A DNA stretch of 7,015 nucleotides from Betaproteobacteria bacterium (GTDB lineage Bacteria > Pseudomonadota > Gammaproteobacteria > Burkholderiales > Burkholderiaceae_E). The position numbers and the translations under genes were made by a program. The notes under the pieces were generated by a model. That model made no database searches, had not been told where the DNA came from, and worked only from the letters and a program-made list of their open reading frames with translations. Shown in pieces: positions 5,948 through 7,015 of the stretch (its first letter is position 1; each line of letters begins with the position of its first letter). Location of the stretch: positions 1-7,015 of the forward strand of contig RFVZ01000138.1 of assembly GCA_009922405.1 (NCBI GenBank), written 5' to 3'.

Positions 5948-6819
5948 GCGCCATCATGAGCTCTAACGTCGAGCGCGAGCGCAACAAGCTCTCCAAGCGG
6001 CTGCACCGACTAGTCGGTCAGGCGATCGGGGACTTCAATATGATCAGCCCGGGCGATCGGGTCATGGTCTGTGTGTCGGGCGGTAAAGACAGCTATGCGA
6101 TGCTTGATCTGCTGCTGAGCTTGCGCGAGCGCGCGCCGATTGATTTTGAGCTGATCGCGGTGAATCTGGACCAGAAGCAACCGGGTTTCCCAGCCGAAGT
6201 CTTGCCGGCCTATCTGAGCGGGCGCGGCATCCCATTTCATATCGAGAATCAGGACACTTACAGCATCGTCAAGCGCAACATTCCGGACGGTAAAACGATG
6301 TGTTCGCTTTGTTCGCGGCTGCGGCGCGGCATTCTGTATCGGGTGGCCGACACGCTGGGTGCGACCCGGATCGCACTCGGGCACCATCGCGATGACATCC
6401 TCGCGACGTTCTTTCTAAACCTGTTTCACGGTGGTCGTCTTAAATCCATGCCGCCCAAGCTGGTCAGCGATGACGGCCGCCATGTTGTGATCCGGCCACT
6501 GGCTTACGTTGAAGAGGCCGACCTCGTGGCGTATGCCGAGTGGAAAGCCTTCCCAATCATCCCCTGCACCCTGTGTGGTTCGCAGGAGAACCTGCAGCGC
6601 CAGGAGATTGGCCGGATGCTGCGCGAATGGCAAGGTCAGCACCCCGGAAGGGTCGAGACGATGTTCTCAGCCCTGGGACGAGTGGCACCCTCCCATCTGC
6701 TGGATCGGGGCTTGTTTGATTTCGCGGGACTGGTGCCGAGTGGGATTCCTGATCCCCACGGCGATCGGGCGTTTGATCCCGACGAGTTGCCGGCCCCTTC
6801 AGTGGTCTGGATGTCATGA
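5944..6819 (+). CDS. ttcA: tRNA 2-thiocytidine(32) synthetase TtcA
   Basis: TtcA is an iron-sulfur PP-loop ATPase that activates C32 of certain tRNAs by adenylation and installs sulfur to give 2-thiocytidine. The 291-residue protein carries the PP-loop SGGKDS (45-50), the cluster cysteines C120 and C123 in CSLC, the GHHRDD motif (146-151), RPLAYVEE (184-191) and a second Cys pair C208/C211 in CTLCGSQENLQRQ. All expected cluster residues are present. It is slightly shorter than E. coli TtcA (311 aa), with the difference at the termini. ATG 5944 forms an ATGA overlap with folB and has GGAG at 5931-5934, nine bases upstream. An in-frame start further upstream, inside folB, is less likely. Co-location with folB may simply reflect operon packing; the sulfur and [4Fe-4S] requirement makes activity oxygen-sensitive in known members. 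Confidence 0.96.
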   Translation: MSAIMSSNVERERNKLSKRLHRLVGQAIGDFNMISPGDRVMVCVSGGKDSYAMLDLLLSLRERAPIDFELIAVNLDQKQPGFPAEVLPAYLSGRGIPFHIENQDTYSIVKRNIPDGKTMCSLCSRLRRGILYRVADTLGATRIALGHHRDDILATFFLNLFHGGRLKSMPPKLVSDDGRHVVIRPLAYVEEADLVAYAEWKAFPIIPCTLCGSQENLQRQEIGRMLREWQGQHPGRVETMFSALGRVAPSHLLDRGLFDFAGLVPSGIPDPHGDRAFDPDELPAPSVVWMS

Positions 6820-7015
6820 GCGGCCAACGTCCCAGCCCCGTATCGGCTCGGTCGGGGGGCTCGGGCGGCGGATCGGCGGCTAACAGCGGATCGGTGATGG
6901 CCGCCTTGGGGTCCTTGCTGACTGCGGGTCGTCGGGCAGCTCGGTTGCGCAAGATTCTGGCCGTGTCCTGGCGCTATGGGCTGGACGAACTCCTGGTCGA
7001 GGGCGCAACCAGCAC
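6816..7015 (+). CDS. ubiB: probable UbiB (ABC1/COQ8-type atypical kinase) N-terminus, 3' partial
   Basis: The open frame starts with an ATG overlapping the ttcA stop as ATGA and runs off the right edge after 66 codons. Residues about 43-60 read RLRKILAVSWRYGLDELL, which resembles the start of UbiB proteins (E. coli UbiB has SYGLDELI at the equivalent place). UbiB is the atypical kinase/ATPase needed for ubiquinone biosynthesis and is normally membrane-associated through C-terminal helices not visible here. Residues 1-42 are an unusual Gly/Ser/Ala/Arg-rich tail not typical of the family, so the real start could instead be GTG 6894 or ATG 6897 (Met28). The ATGA junction shared by every neighbouring gene pair favours 6816. 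The kinase domain lies outside the window, so the call rests on one short motif. Confidence 0.65.
   Translation, partial: MSGQRPSPVSARSGGSGGGSAANSGSVMAALGSLLTAGRRAARLRKILAVSWRYGLDELLVEGATS

Overview
This 7 kb window is a dense block of bacterial chromosomal housekeeping genes at roughly 60% G+C by eye. Gene content, order and protein flavour point to a betaproteobacterium, most likely Burkholderiales-like. The clues are an NDUFA9-type NAD(P)-binding protein next to cca, and a MidA-type methyltransferase divergent from a pteridine-reductase-like SDR, folB and ttcA. This placement comes from family recognition and remembered synteny, not from a search. I see no mobile element, tRNA, rRNA, CRISPR array or phage gene.

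Layout. Block A (+ strand, 1-3193): an NDUFA9-like NAD(P)-binding protein cut by the left edge, then the CCA-adding enzyme, then a DUF3047 lipoprotein. Block B (- strand, 3231-4645): a MidA/NDUFAF7-like methyltransferase followed by a tiny two-helix DUF2905 membrane protein. Block A converges on block B over a 37-bp gap. Block C (+ strand, 4731 to the right edge): a FolM/PTR1-like reductase, dihydroneopterin aldolase (folB), the tRNA 2-thiocytidine synthetase TtcA, and the N-terminus of a probable UbiB cut by the right edge. Blocks B and C diverge from an 85-bp intergenic region that should hold their promoters.

How the genes work together. There are three themes. tRNA maturation: Cca builds or repairs the 3' CCA end and TtcA thiolates C32. 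Folate/pterin metabolism: FolB makes 6-hydroxymethyl-dihydropterin, and the SDR probably reduces a pterin or dihydrofolate. Respiratory chain: the NDUFA9-like protein, the MidA/NDUFAF7-like protein and UbiB (COQ8 relative) are all bacterial relatives of mitochondrial complex I or ubiquinone factors.

Most notable observations. All six same-strand gene junctions are the same 4-base ATGA start/stop overlap. The CCA enzyme keeps an intact nucleotidyltransferase core but has an eroded HD domain. The palindrome CGATCG is strongly over-represented across the window. Several proteins carry low-complexity insertions absent from typical family members. I found no convincing wholly new system; the window is mainly conserved core genome with lineage-specific twists.
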